A stretch of 64,000 nucleotides of DNA from Pyxicephalus adspersus (taxonomy: Eukaryota; Chordata; Amphibia; Anura; Pyxicephalidae), in contig NC_092863.1 of assembly GCF_032062135.1 (NCBI RefSeq), forward strand, positions 22,287,022 to 22,351,021, given 5' to 3'. A model generated the notes under the pieces. The model saw only the letters and a program-made list of their open reading frames with translations. It was not told the DNA's origin and searched no databases. How positions within the stretch are numbered: the first letter of the stretch is position 1; every line of letters begins with the position of its first letter. The position numbers and the translations under genes are program-made. Below are positions 23,301 through 33,724 of the stretch, in pieces.

Positions 23301-24007
23301 TTTCTGGCATGAAGAGACAGGACCAATAGGGGGCACTACGGCTTGCATGGAGGTGCCGTTATCCCTGAGAAAGGCCCAGGCATAGAGTCTAAGCAATAAC
23401 TAGGTTTTCTCCAGAGTCTCTGATGGTGAGGATATTGCGCCGCTGGTTACTGGCAGGTTGCGGTCCTTGGTCACACCAAGGTGGGCTAAACAATGTACCA
23501 AATCACAAAGCAGAAAGATAGTTCAGGAAGGCTGGGGTTGAGACAGGCAGCAAGCAAGAGAGTCAGGTCACACGCCAGGGGTCAATTGCCAGGGATCCAG
23601 GAGACAGACATTTGTGACACAGGGGCCACTGCGGGCACAGGGAACACAGGAGACACTGGAAGCAACAGGAGGCACAGGTGACTCACGGATATCCACAGAC
23701 AGAAAGGAACACTGGAACAGAGCACAGGGAAGTTGGCTGGGAGCCAACAGACTGGACAACAAGGGGTTAATGCAGGAGTTGAACAGAGGAACCACTGAAT
23801 TAAGCACCAGGTGAACAGGAACTAACTCACAGAACTAGGGGCTCAGCAAAATGGAAACACGTTGCATGAACACTAAGTGCAGTGTGTGAGCTAGCTAAAT
23901 AGCCAGGGCTGGTCAAGAGGCTATTTTCTAATTGTCCAGCAGATTGGACCGAATTGATAAAGCTTGGATTGAATTGAACTGCCCACATGCACAGGGTAAG
24001 CGTGACA
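23301..24007 (-). mobile_element. Solo LTR, gypsy-like (family B), with target duplication
   Basis: The segment is flanked by AATTG on both sides (23296-23300 and 24008-24012), a 5-bp target duplication. The right end reads GCGTGACA, giving TGTCACGC at the start on the minus strand. The other end is slightly mutated (TTTCTGGC instead of TGTC...). No internal retroviral or retrotransposon sequence is present, so it is a solo LTR left by recombination. Family members lie at 33092-33712 and 45903-46483. Confidence 0.8.
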
Positions 24008-24160
24008 AATTGTACCTGGGCAACCCAACAGTTTATTCACCTTCCTCCACATAATAATGGTGTCATGTAAAACAATATTATGTTTTTTATGGGTTGGTAA
24101 CCCTTGAAAGGGTCCATAAAATAATCCTTTTAGAAGCTGATTAGAAGCCATTTAAAAAAA
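24008..24160 (-). pseudogene. L1 ORF2 piece, right of LTR
   Basis: The minus-strand frame reads LLKGLFYGPFQGLPTHKKHN, then a WRKVNKLLGCPGTI stretch, and is cut at the LTR. Removing the LTR and one AATTG joins this frame to the QFHLEF... frame at lower coordinates. It is therefore the upstream part of the same ORF2. Confidence 0.65.
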
Positions 24161-24267
24161 AAAATAATTCAAGTCAAGGATGGTTCAAAAACAGTGCTGT
24201 AGTGTAAAACAGCCCTTTATAGCCCACTGCATACTTAAAAGCTACCAAAAGACACCAAAGGGATCTG

Positions 24268-24403
24268 TTTATAAAGCAGTAACTCTGACATTTACTGAAA
24301 CATTTCCTGGTGGGGAATCTTCCAGGTCCATGTATTTCAATAGCAGTAATTGACTCTCCACCAAGCAAAGTTTCAGTAAACGTCAGATTTACTGTTTTAT
24401 AAA
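24268..24403. mobile_element. Palindromic MITE
   Basis: A 33-bp inverted repeat, 24268-24300 against 24371-24403, has three mismatches. It begins TTTATAAAGCAGTAACTCTG. The short spacer carries no coding sequence. A weakly similar start (TTTATAAAACAGTGAACTTT) occurs at about 62368, suggesting a family. Confidence 0.65.
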
Positions 24404-27400
24404 AAGACTTCCAATTGTTTAGGTAAATGCAAAATGCAAAAAAAATAAAAAATACTCCTCCTGTGTCATAGCACCCCCTAATATGATGTGACTATATAAA
24501 AAACTGTTTAATAATATTAATTTGTTGATTACCCATCTTATGTATCACCCAAGCGCACCTAACTGTGTTTTGAAATATACCTGAATTATTAAAAATATAT
24601 AAGCTATTAAACTCAAAAAGCACATTTTTGTTTTTTTACAGTGTCAATAACTTAAGCATATCTGAAACCTCACATATGCTCCTGCCAGTATTGTGCCGCA
24701 CTGGGTTTATTGCATGTAACTTCAGGAATTAGTACATCCAGACCTCTAAATCCCAGTGTACTGCTGTTATGCAACTTTTTTTGTTATGCATGACTGTTGC
24801 ATGTAAATAAAATATAACAAGAAACATTTACCTGTAGAAGAAAAAACAGAAGACAAACGCTTACTGCTACTGTCTATACCACTAAATTTTGTTATCTCAA
24901 ATGAAGAAATGATCCTCCTAAATCTACTCAGAATCTGACACTTTCAGTTTTTCCTGCCTTTGAGAACATTTATGCTCAATTTAAATCTGTATAGATATAA
25001 GAATTGTCTATTGTGCAGCATTAAACTGATTTGTGCCATTTTTCATGATTTTGTGCCACAAAAAGCAATTACCCAATTTGAATGGTTATGTGGACTTTTT
25101 TGACCCCTGTCCTATAGAAGAAAATTTGGACATCTGCTCGGAGAAGATTCCTCTGAGGACTGTTGCAGGCTGACTGACAGTCTATTACCTTAGGCCTTTT
25201 TATGTGTGATATTGGGGATAACATTAATGTCTGATCTCCCCTAAATGTAAAGTAGTCTCTTTAAACAGACCAGGGTCAGACCTTTTCCCTTATCAGATAT
25301 TTCTGTATAGGACAACCATCATCCATCAGATTCTCTAGTTTACAACATCTATTGTAAACATTGGAGTTTTGTCCCTCCAGGTGTCATAAAAATCAGATAA
25401 TGCTAGTAGAGTGCCCCCTGATAGACCTCTAGGCTGTATTCAGAATCCCATTTATTATTCATCATTACACTTTCACTATACAGTCTTTACAGATTAATTG
25501 GATTGGTATGGTGAGCATTTTAAGACCAAAAATTAGTCTCTTAGGCCTCAGGAAATCATATTTAGTCTGTTCTGGGGAACCATAGGTCTCAGACATGCCT
25601 AGTTTGGTCTCTGTGTACTCCGTATTTTGTGGTGATTAAAAATACGGGATGTTGTCATTTTATAAAACCTGAATTTATGAAAATATGAATATTGCTAGAT
25701 CCTGCTTGTGTCCACGCATAATCCATGTTGACACAGCCCCACCCTTCTGTCATTGGATTGTTTTATTAGTCCCACCTCTGTTGTTGGCATAGAAAAAGCC
25801 TTGTAAGCCTAGCAGAGAGAGCTCTCCCTGATACTATCTTGTTGCTAAGAACAACGGCATTGTCACATTGAGCACTGCAGGCAGCCCAGTGACTCTGACT
25901 AATAACTTTGATTTTATACAGTAACCTGGACCAAGGCAAACCAACTCTAACTAAGTATAATTTCACAGTTTTCCCTTTTTATTTTACCCAGTTGCTATTG
26001 TTCTGCTATTGTTCTTTGATTCGTATTTATTTTTAATGCCCTGTTTTTGTATATTTCTACTTAATAAACACTATAAAAAGTGTAGCTGAATCTCTGAATG
26101 CTCTAAGTAGAAATAGTGTAACTTGATAACCGAAAAATGCTACTATAAACATTGTGATTTCTGAGACATCTCTGTCTGGAGTGGCAGCAGGTGACACAGA
26201 CAGTAATAAAGAAGCAGAATCATAACTGCAGTTGTCAGGGGTAACGATGCGTGCTTCCGTCTAAGCACTTGGTGGTCTAAGTCTACCTGTGATGGTGTGT
26301 TGGGCAAGGGGTAACAGAAAGGTTAACCTTGTCCCCATGACGGCCCTGCTCAGCCTGCTGGTACCTTGACTGTGACTGAGCGTGCTGGAAAGTCTATGCA
26401 CAGGGTGTGGGCTGAGAGAGGGCATTCATCACATAATGAAAGGTATTTATTTTCCCCACTCTCTCTTGTGGGTCATTGATCCTTTAATAAGTTGACATTG
26501 TACCACTAGGGGCTATATTATTGCAAGGTGGTAACATGAATGATGTAAAGGCTAAGAACTACTTTGGGTTGCATTGTACATCAAGCATCATGCATTTGTA
26601 CACCACATAGAAATAGTTGACGTTGTCAATACATTTGAAGGAGCAAGCATTAAATCTTTAATTAAACAGTGCTTGCAAAATATTTGATCTATACAAGACA
26701 TAAAACATGCTGTACTCATTCCAAACACAGTGGTCTTGTCAATAACATGGCATACTGTACACAAAAGTACTGGATCATTTGATGGCCAATTTGTTTAGAG
26801 GTGACTTTTTAAGCAACTAAAGCACAATGTATTGATGTTGTTATAAGGTAATACAAATTTGTCAGCCACATTGTATTTAGCATTGGATACAAGAAAAGAT
26901 CTTTGAGGAGCAATGTGTCACACCTTGACAAATAAACTCTTTTGTCTGCCTGACTTCCTGTTTCCCTTCAAAAAGTTGTTCTGGTACCTTTTGTCTGCAA
27001 ATAATTGATAATAAATTGCTTGTTGAACTAGAATTTCCTCTTCTTCTCTCCTTTCATTTTAACTTCTTAATGGGTAAGGTCAGAATGGTAATTACTTGTT
27101 TAACAGGACCTAAAAATTGCACACCATAATTTAATTAAATAATCACAGAAGCAAAGTTGGGCATAGACCTTAGTGAACCAACAGACATGTTTGATCGAAC
27201 ATCCACAATATCATGTCTTATGAGTGAATTTCAGAAAAGTGCCCTAGAAGTACAAGTGTTCTTGTATAGGGCAATACAGTATGGATAAGTCATGTGCAAA
27301 TAGTCCAGGCGTTTAGGAAAAAAATAGCAGTAGGCAGAATCTTGTAATATTATTAGACCTGTGCCATATTAGTGTCAAGGTACAGATCTACATTTAAGGT

Positions 27401-27463
27401 GCGGTACAGTGTATCTAAAGCCAAAACTAATTTTTTTTTTGTTAGTAAAGAAAAGGTAAGTCA
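24404..27463. other. Spacer without recognised gene
   Basis: No convincing coding exon. The part from about 25700 to 26250 has an AATAAA signal (near 26063) after a moderately GC-rich block and resembles an LTR in layout. I found no matching termini or target duplication, so it is not called. Confidence 0.4.
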
Positions 27464-27468
27464 AATGG

Positions 27469-28185
27469 TGTCACAGTACTGCAGGGCAGGACCGTGGACC
27501 CTCTGTGTCAGCAGCTCAGTTGGTACAGACATGCACAGGGCGCAGAGTCTAAGCAGCTGCCCGGTCTTCACCAGAGCCTCTAGGGGTGAGGATGTTGCGC
27601 TGCGGGCAACTTCCAGGTTGCGGCCCCCGTGCACCCGGGGCCCCCGAGGCAAACCAAGAGAGTAGTCAGACAAGCCAAAAGGTCAGGGCAGGCAGCAAAC
27701 AAGGTTGGGCAGGAAACAGGCAAGAGGTCAGGGCACACAGCGAGCAAGAGTAGTCAGGAAACAAGCTGGGGTCAGTACACAAAGAATCTGGAACAGGAGA
27801 AACAAACAACAGGAACCTGGAAGCAGAGCCAAATGAACTCCTTCCTTGTTCAGGCAACTTCCTGTTGCCAGGTCACTTCCTTAAAAAGGGAATGTCAGAT
27901 GATGGGCGTGGACCAAGTGAGCCGCAGACATCAATCCCACCAGCAGAGGGAGTGCTGTTGTTGAGATAATCTCAGGTGTTATTCAGATGTTTTCCAGTAG
28001 AAGGAGTGGGTCTGCGGAATACCCTGGTTCTCTGAGGCAAGGGAACAGCTGACAGACAATCACCTGACGTGGAACAGGAAGTATGCAGAGTGTTGAGTCA
28101 GAGATGGTGCTGGCAGCAGGGGGACTGCAAGATGGGTGAGCAAGAAGGAGGCACATATCCTCTGGATCTGCAGGGATCTGTGACA
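27469..28185 (-). mobile_element. Solo LTR, chromovirus type (family C), with target duplication
   Basis: Termini are TGTCACAG (27469) and TGTGACA (ending 28185). AATGG flanks both sides (27464-27468, 28186-28190). On the minus strand the sequence parallels the plus-strand LTR at 51497-52237 over most of its length, for example AACACCTGAGA, TGGTGGGATTG, GACCTGGCAACAGGAAGTTG. It is therefore a solo copy of the LTR belonging to the chromovirus at 49800-52237. A minus-strand CACTTCCTG-type block may be part of the promoter region. Confidence 0.85.
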
Positions 28186-28413
28186 AATGGCTGTTTGTTG
28201 ACATGGCATTACAATAGGCCTGTTCTCTCTCCCTAGGTTTACTTTTAATCTCATCTATCCACATAGTTCCAAAAGCTAAGCTTCTACAGTTCTGGCTGAG
28301 ATCACATTTTAAATAGTGGCTTTTCTAACCATTTCATACGGAAATGCAAGAACTGCAGGGAAGTGCTTCTACATACTCAGAGAGGAATCCAATTTCATTA
28401 ACCTCTCTGGAGG

Positions 28414-28474
28414 TCTGAATAATAAGTATTTTTAAATGTCAAAGCGGTACATTTAAAAATACTTATTATTTAGA
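28414..28474. repeat. Long perfect hairpin
   Basis: A 19-bp perfect stem, AATAAGTATTTTTAAATGT (28421-28439) with its complement at 28449-28467, has a 9-base loop containing GCGGT. With one mismatch the stem extends by seven more pairs on each side. It follows an AACCTCTCTGGAGGTC stretch of a type common in frog dispersed repeats. Confidence 0.7.
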
Positions 28475-28711
28475 ATTTCCCGTCTAGTCCTGCCGCACAG
28501 CCGCACGGTCCCGCCCCCCAGCTGCACGTTTGCACTTTCCATGCCCGGCCGGCATCTGCGTGCCCTGGCCTCACGTGCCCAATGTTCACAAACCGGGAAC
28601 GCAGATGCCGGGTGGGCATCGTCAGGCTACACAGAGCAGCAAGCCTATTTGTCATATTTCAAAGTGTGTCTGAGGTTTACGGATGTGGACAAAGGGAACT
28701 CGTGATAAGAT

Positions 28712-29520
28712 GCCATTTGGTACACCTATGGTTTGGCGAGAGCCAGGAGATAATTTTAGTGACTGTTACTTTTGTATAGTGGAAACTTCAGATATACCAA
28801 AAAAAAAGGAAACATAGAGTATCCTAGTCTACCATCGGCTATACGCCCAGTGGCTTATTCAGATGAAATCCCAGTACCGGTTTTTGTTACACTTCCCTCT
28901 CTTGAAGAACATGAATATGATGATAAACTAGGTGACAACAATGATGAAGAGTTTGAAATTGAAGAGGACTCTGTTCATAAGGGATTTGATCAGCATGAGG
29001 TGACCCAAAACACCAGGTGATCCAAACATTCTACATAAGCCACTTGTTGATAGAAAGAATATTATATTCCTGACTCTGCACATAAAACTGGGTCTAATGA
29101 AGCAGTTTGTTAAAGCTTTGCCAACTGAAGGAGACGGTTTCAAGTACCTCATTTTGGCATTTTCTAGCGTGTCATTTGAAAAAATAAAGACCGGTGTGTT
29201 TTATGGTCCACAGATCTGGACGCTCATCAAAGATGAACATTTCATCAGGACAATGTCAGAAGTCGAAAAGAATGCTTTGTTATCATTCAAAGCCATTGTC
29301 AAGGACTTTTTCGGAAACACACAAGCAAATACTACACAGAAATTGTTCAGAAACTCTTGGAGAGCTACAAAATGCTCGGTTGCAATATGAGCATCAAGGT
29401 GCCTTTTCTGCATAGCCATCTTTCTAAGTTCCCGGAAAACCTTGATGCAGCCAGTGATGAGCAAGATGAACCATTCCACCAAGATTGTGGCAAGATTTAT
29501 TATATTACACCTTCTGATTG
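28712..29520 (+). pseudogene. Unclassified multi-copy protein family, copy 2
   Basis: Frames on the plus strand, with shifts between them, hold MPFGTPMVWREP near 28710, then IEYPSLPSAIRPVAYSDEIP (from about 28812), an acidic stretch, and TLHIKLGLMKQFVKALPTEG (from about 29073). These are followed by VEKNALLSFKAIVKDFFGN and MSIKVPFLHSHLSKFPENLD (near 29390-29450). The order agrees with copies 1 and 3. The segment between the acidic region and PLVDRKNIIF (the FIDSS...LLGQQ part) is missing here but present in copy 3. The largest intact frame is 97 codons, so it is a pseudogene. I know no biochemical role for the family. Confidence 0.6.
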
Positions 29521-29529
29521 TTAAATTGG

Positions 29530-31340
29530 TAGGTGTAAGTAAAACAACCCCATATGTAGGCAACCTAGCTGTTGACAAATACTTTCTATCATGCTTATTA
29601 TTTCACATATAGTAAGTGTGATCCAAGACCAAGTCTGCTTCTTTTTCCAGCAACAATACAGATGTGCCACTGCCCTAACACAACCTGGTGATCCCTTTAT
29701 CACATGATCTTGCTGACAGGAGAAATATGCCAATTGTACCTGCCTGTTTCATGCCTTTGGCACAACACGCCTGTAGCATAGCCAGCATTCTTATGACTGG
29801 GAAATGGGTAAAAATGGGTAAAATTGTTTCCTGTAATCTGGAAGGTAAAGTGGAAGCTGACAATATAGCTGTTTTCAGATCTTCTAAACCCTGGACATGA
29901 TCTTTCAAGAAAAAGGTGTTTTTCTTAAGTTAATACAGCATTAGTAAAGAGGCATTTGGGATCCACTCTCAGCGGAACCCTACTGAACTCCAGAAGGCTC
30001 ACAGCTGTCTGACATAAAATGTTTTCTAAAAATACAACTTTTACAGCTTACTTTAATTTGCTTTATTACCTGTCCTAGCTTACCTTACCTTTTTCTAGAA
30101 TCTGTCCATTTAGTACCTCATGCAATATTTGCATGTACAGGGTGAATTTATTCCTCCTTTATGTTTATTATTTTTGCATGTTCTCAAAGGCAAAAAGATA
30201 ATAAATATCTTGGTGCAAAGGCATATAAAGGAAAGCATTATTCATCACAGAGAAACAAGCAGCAGTTGGAGGTATCTGACCCAACCTAATGAGGGTTTGG
30301 TACCTCGGGAGTGTCTGCCTCTACTATCCTATTTACTGTTGCCAGCTTCACCCTGGTTTCTGTTTCAGCCACTCCTCAGTAGATTGTATACAACACTCTT
30401 TCCCAAATTCTACAGATTGTCCTCATCCTTTGTTCTTAATAATGAAGTACATGAAGTACAATGAAAGTACAAACAATACAAACAACAAATAAATTACAAA
30501 CAATCCAAGCAACTAATTACTTACAACAAATTACAAACAGTACAAAAAACAATATGTGCACCAGATCATAAATCAGCATCAAATATAACAAATATAACGT
30601 CTCATCAACAATATTACTATTGACACAACATATACGCTTGAGATCTCACACATCATTACACTAGAACCATTCTCACAACTTGCTAGATTTAAATAAACCA
30701 TAGACAACAAAAATACCCGCATCTCAATTTTCTCACATAGATGTCCTAATTTAATAGCAGTGCAGAAGACATATGCACCATATTCCTCATATTTCCATAC
30801 TATCAGCTGCAATCTCTAGCTTAGTTCTGTAAACTCTACTGCTTGTGTTGTATTTTATCTAGCCTGGGGTGATATAATGTCCTTTGTCTAGCTTTATATC
30901 TTGTTGGGCAGAGGTGCACCAGCCACTTATTTCTCAAATGTTTTTTGTTCAATCCTCCTTCTTTGTTAGGTTTAAATTGTTGTTATACTGGTGTATTCAT
31001 CCAGCCTCCCAGAGACAGCCTTTTCCACAGATTTGCTCACTAGGCACAAATTTGAATCTGTAATTCCTGGGAGTCCCTGACTCCCATGATATGTCCCAGA
31101 CATACCAGTTTTGATCAGCGGATCAGTTGGCTCCCTGTGCCAACAACACAGAACCCAGTCTGTGTGTGGAATTACCAAAGACTTTTACAGCATAGTCTCT
31201 CTCTCTGAAAGCATATGCTATTCACACAATTACACCCTACACACTCTAATAAACAGATAAACACACTCACTGATACACATACATCCACAGACCTGCACCT
31301 CACCACCAATGTGCTTACAATTTAATAGATCAGATGTAAT
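29530..31340. other. AT-rich spacer with ACAAA-rich stretch
   Basis: No gene was seen. The part at about 30440-30620 is low-complexity, with many TACAAA/AACAA words. The higher coordinates may belong to the interior of the minus-strand LTR element whose primer-binding site lies at 31980-31998, but I recognise no gag or pol sequence there. Confidence 0.35.
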
Positions 31341-31347
31341 CCTTCTT

Positions 31348-31506
31348 AATATACTATTGAACAGAATATCACCCAACACATTATCGTCTTCATATAGGCT
31401 AATATACTATTGTACAGAATATCACCCAACACATTATCGTCTTCATATAGGCTAATATACTATTGTACAGAATATCACCCAACACATTACCGTCTTCATG
31501 TAGGCT
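31348..31506. repeat. Tandem repeat, 3 x 53 bp
   Basis: Three head-to-tail 53-bp units (31348-31400, 31401-31453, 31454-31506), each starting AATATACTATTG, differ at only a few positions. They sit downstream of the primer-binding site on the minus strand, in the presumed leader or early interior of an LTR element. Confidence 0.9.
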
Positions 31507-31979
31507 AACAGACTAAGCAGACAATTAATCTAAAGGCAGTTGTGGATAACAAGTTACAAAGCTCATATTAGTTACCATTTTGGCTGCAGTGTTCACTGCA
31601 TCCTGCGAGACAGGACTGTTTACCATAACGCAGCTATAGGTCACGTTACTGCTTGTCCGAGACCACCACAGTTGTGAGGATTGACCCAACCTCACTTTTG
31701 GCAACCAGGTTAGTTTTGAGGAAAACATTAAGGACATTTAGACTGATTACCCCCACAGGTTCACAATACATACACATAAACATCTCACACACATGTGTAC
31801 ACATCTCCTAACAGCTGAGGTTCGAGTGATGGAACTTGTGACTCACCAGACAATGTAACTTAGCAATGCGTAGCAAAGGAAGAACCCCGGTAAGCTAAAT
31901 GGGCTTTACATGCCGGCTGGGGCATGTTCTGATTGCTCCAATGCAGTTACTGAGGTGCTGGTTCAATCGTCATTTGTCC

Positions 31980-31998
31980 ATCCCAGGTTTCAGCACCA
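31980..31998 (-). promoter_or_regulatory. Primer-binding site, tRNA-Phe-like
   Basis: On the minus strand the sequence two bases after the LTR end starts TGGTGCTGAAACCTGGGAT. This is complementary to a tRNA 3' end reading CCCAGGTTTCAGCACCA, closest to tRNA-Phe (CCCGGGTTTCGGCACCA in vertebrates) with two differences. It marks 31999 downward as the interior of a minus-strand LTR element. Confidence 0.6.
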
Positions 31999-32000
31999 AA

Positions 32001-32416
32001 TGTCAGGGAAAAATGTTTCTATTTCTTAAAGAAACATCAGCTGTTAGGTTAATATTAGAATCGTAAAAGAACAGACACAGACATCAGTTCATAGTTGCTG
32101 TTCTGATTTATTCAGAAAAGATGGTGTTATTTAAACATAGTAAAGTAGTTGGTACAGTAGGAACTTCTATGACTCCCTGGCTTCCAGTGACAGCTGCCAG
32201 TCTGTTGAAATTGGGTCCCTTTTCCTGAGATCGGACTCCCCAGCCAGAACCAGAGACTGATGCGGGCAAGATGGCACCAAGCTCTTTTTACACAGCAGCT
32301 TCCTTATCTGCAATGTTGCTAAATGCCTCTACATCAGGCATCTGCAGTGGATGTTTACTCCTGTGACTCAGTGAGTCGTTCTTCCTTGTTCTTAGACCCT
32401 CCTAAAACTCGCGACA
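32001..32416 (-). mobile_element. 5' LTR of a retrovirus-like element
   Basis: On the minus strand the segment runs from TGTCGCGAG (32416) to CCCTGACA (32001), with an AATAAA polyadenylation signal near 32107-32112. Two bases later comes a primer-binding site. The 416-bp length and layout fit an endogenous retrovirus or retrovirus-like LTR. I could find no second copy in the window, and the interior towards lower coordinates has no intact frame. The element is thus a broken fossil. Confidence 0.7.
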
Positions 32417-33091
32417 GATATGGAGGCATGTATGCAACATATTGAGTCAGTCAGAGGGGACATTGCATCTAAGGAGGCATATAAGTGTACGCATTAAGGA
32501 GGCTGAAAAGGCCACAGGAGATTTGGGACTGCAGGTGGTTCAACACACTGATATCCTTAATGAGCATACCACTCTTATACACCACCTATTTTATCAACAA
32601 GATGCCAAAGAAAAATGCTGCAGACACAATAATAAATGCATTAGAGGCATACCTGAGTCCATCACACCTACTGCATTATTCTCACCTGTCACTGCTCTAT
32701 TCAATAAATCCCCCCCCCATAGAGCCCTAGGAGCCAAGATCCTGATCATTCATGTGATATCATCTGCTGCCTATACTCTTTCCAGGTTAGGAAAGCTATC
32801 CTGAAAGCTACAAGGATGAAATCCTCTTTTAGGACACTAAAATCCACTTCAGGAACTTTCACTGCATACGCTGGCTTTTTTTATAAGGCGCTTTGGCCTA
32901 CATTATCGAAAATGTTCAGTAATGCAGGGGTATGTCATTTTAACTTATAGCTTTTAAGGATGGAAAAATGTTGACCTTTCACCAACTTGGAGGCCTGTCT
33001 ACACTCCTTTGGATATTCAACTTTTCACAAATGCTTTGCTAGATTGACTACTGAGACCTTGCTGACTGGATCCTTCTTTAAACTCTTACAC
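32417..33091 (+). pseudogene. L1/Tx1-type LINE ORF1 remnant, plus strand
   Basis: The frame at 32442-32804 has ISVRIKEAEKATGDLGLQVV (coiled coil), then CRHNNKCIRGIPESITPTAL, the ORF1 RNA-binding start (RRNNIRIRGLPES). A later frame covers the C-terminal domain (about 32820-33060). It is bounded by LTRs on both sides, at 32416 and 33092. Confidence 0.7.
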
Positions 33092-33712
33092 TGTCACACT
33101 TGGGGAGACGGGGCCTCTGGGGGGTGCAACGGCTTGCACAGAGTGGTGTGAGTCCTGGGGAGGGCCAAGGCGCAGAGTCTAATCAGTAACCAGGTCTGCT
33201 CCAGAGCCTCGAGTGGTGAGGATGTTGCACTGCTGGTTACTGCCAGGTTGCGGTCCTTGGGCACACCAGGGTGGGCAGGATGATGCACAGTACAAAATCA
33301 ATAGGCAGGAGAATTGTCAAGGAAGGCTGGGGTTGAGGTAGGCAGCAAGCAAGAAAGGTCAGGAACAAGCCAGGGGACAAGAACCAGAAATCCAGGAAAC
33401 AGACACCAATGATACAGAGTCAGCGCAGACATAGGGTTCACAGTAAGCAACAGGAGGCACTGGCAACATGGGAGACACAAGGATCACTGCAGATACAGAA
33501 AAACACTGGAACAGCAAAAGAGAACAGGTGAGGAAACACCAGACTTGGCAATAAACGGTTAACACAGGAGCTGTAAAGGACAGGAACTGGACAGGGAAAG
33601 CATTGAATTAAACAACAGGTGTAGAGAAAATGCTTAGCAGATCTAGGGGGCTTGGTACTAGTGGAGACACATTGCACAAATGCTGAGTGCTGTGTCTGAG
33701 CTAGCTAAATTT
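33092..33712 (-). mobile_element. Gypsy-like LTR (family B), 3'-end truncated
   Basis: Starts TGTCACACTTGG and parallels 23301-24007 through GCGCAGAGTCTAA, GAGGATGTTGC, GGTTGCGGTCCTTGG and on to GAGCTAGCTAAAT. The last part of the LTR, present at 23900-24007, is missing here. The L2-like LINE begins a few bases later. Confidence 0.7.
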
Positions 33713-33724
33713 CCCTATTGACCA

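Noticed and set aside
25700..26250. A retroviral LTR
   Set aside because: The layout with AATAAA is suggestive, but no TG...CA termini, target duplication, primer site or second copy could be found.
31348..31506. A CRISPR-like array
   Set aside because: Units are directly adjacent with no spacers, and the sequence is vertebrate.
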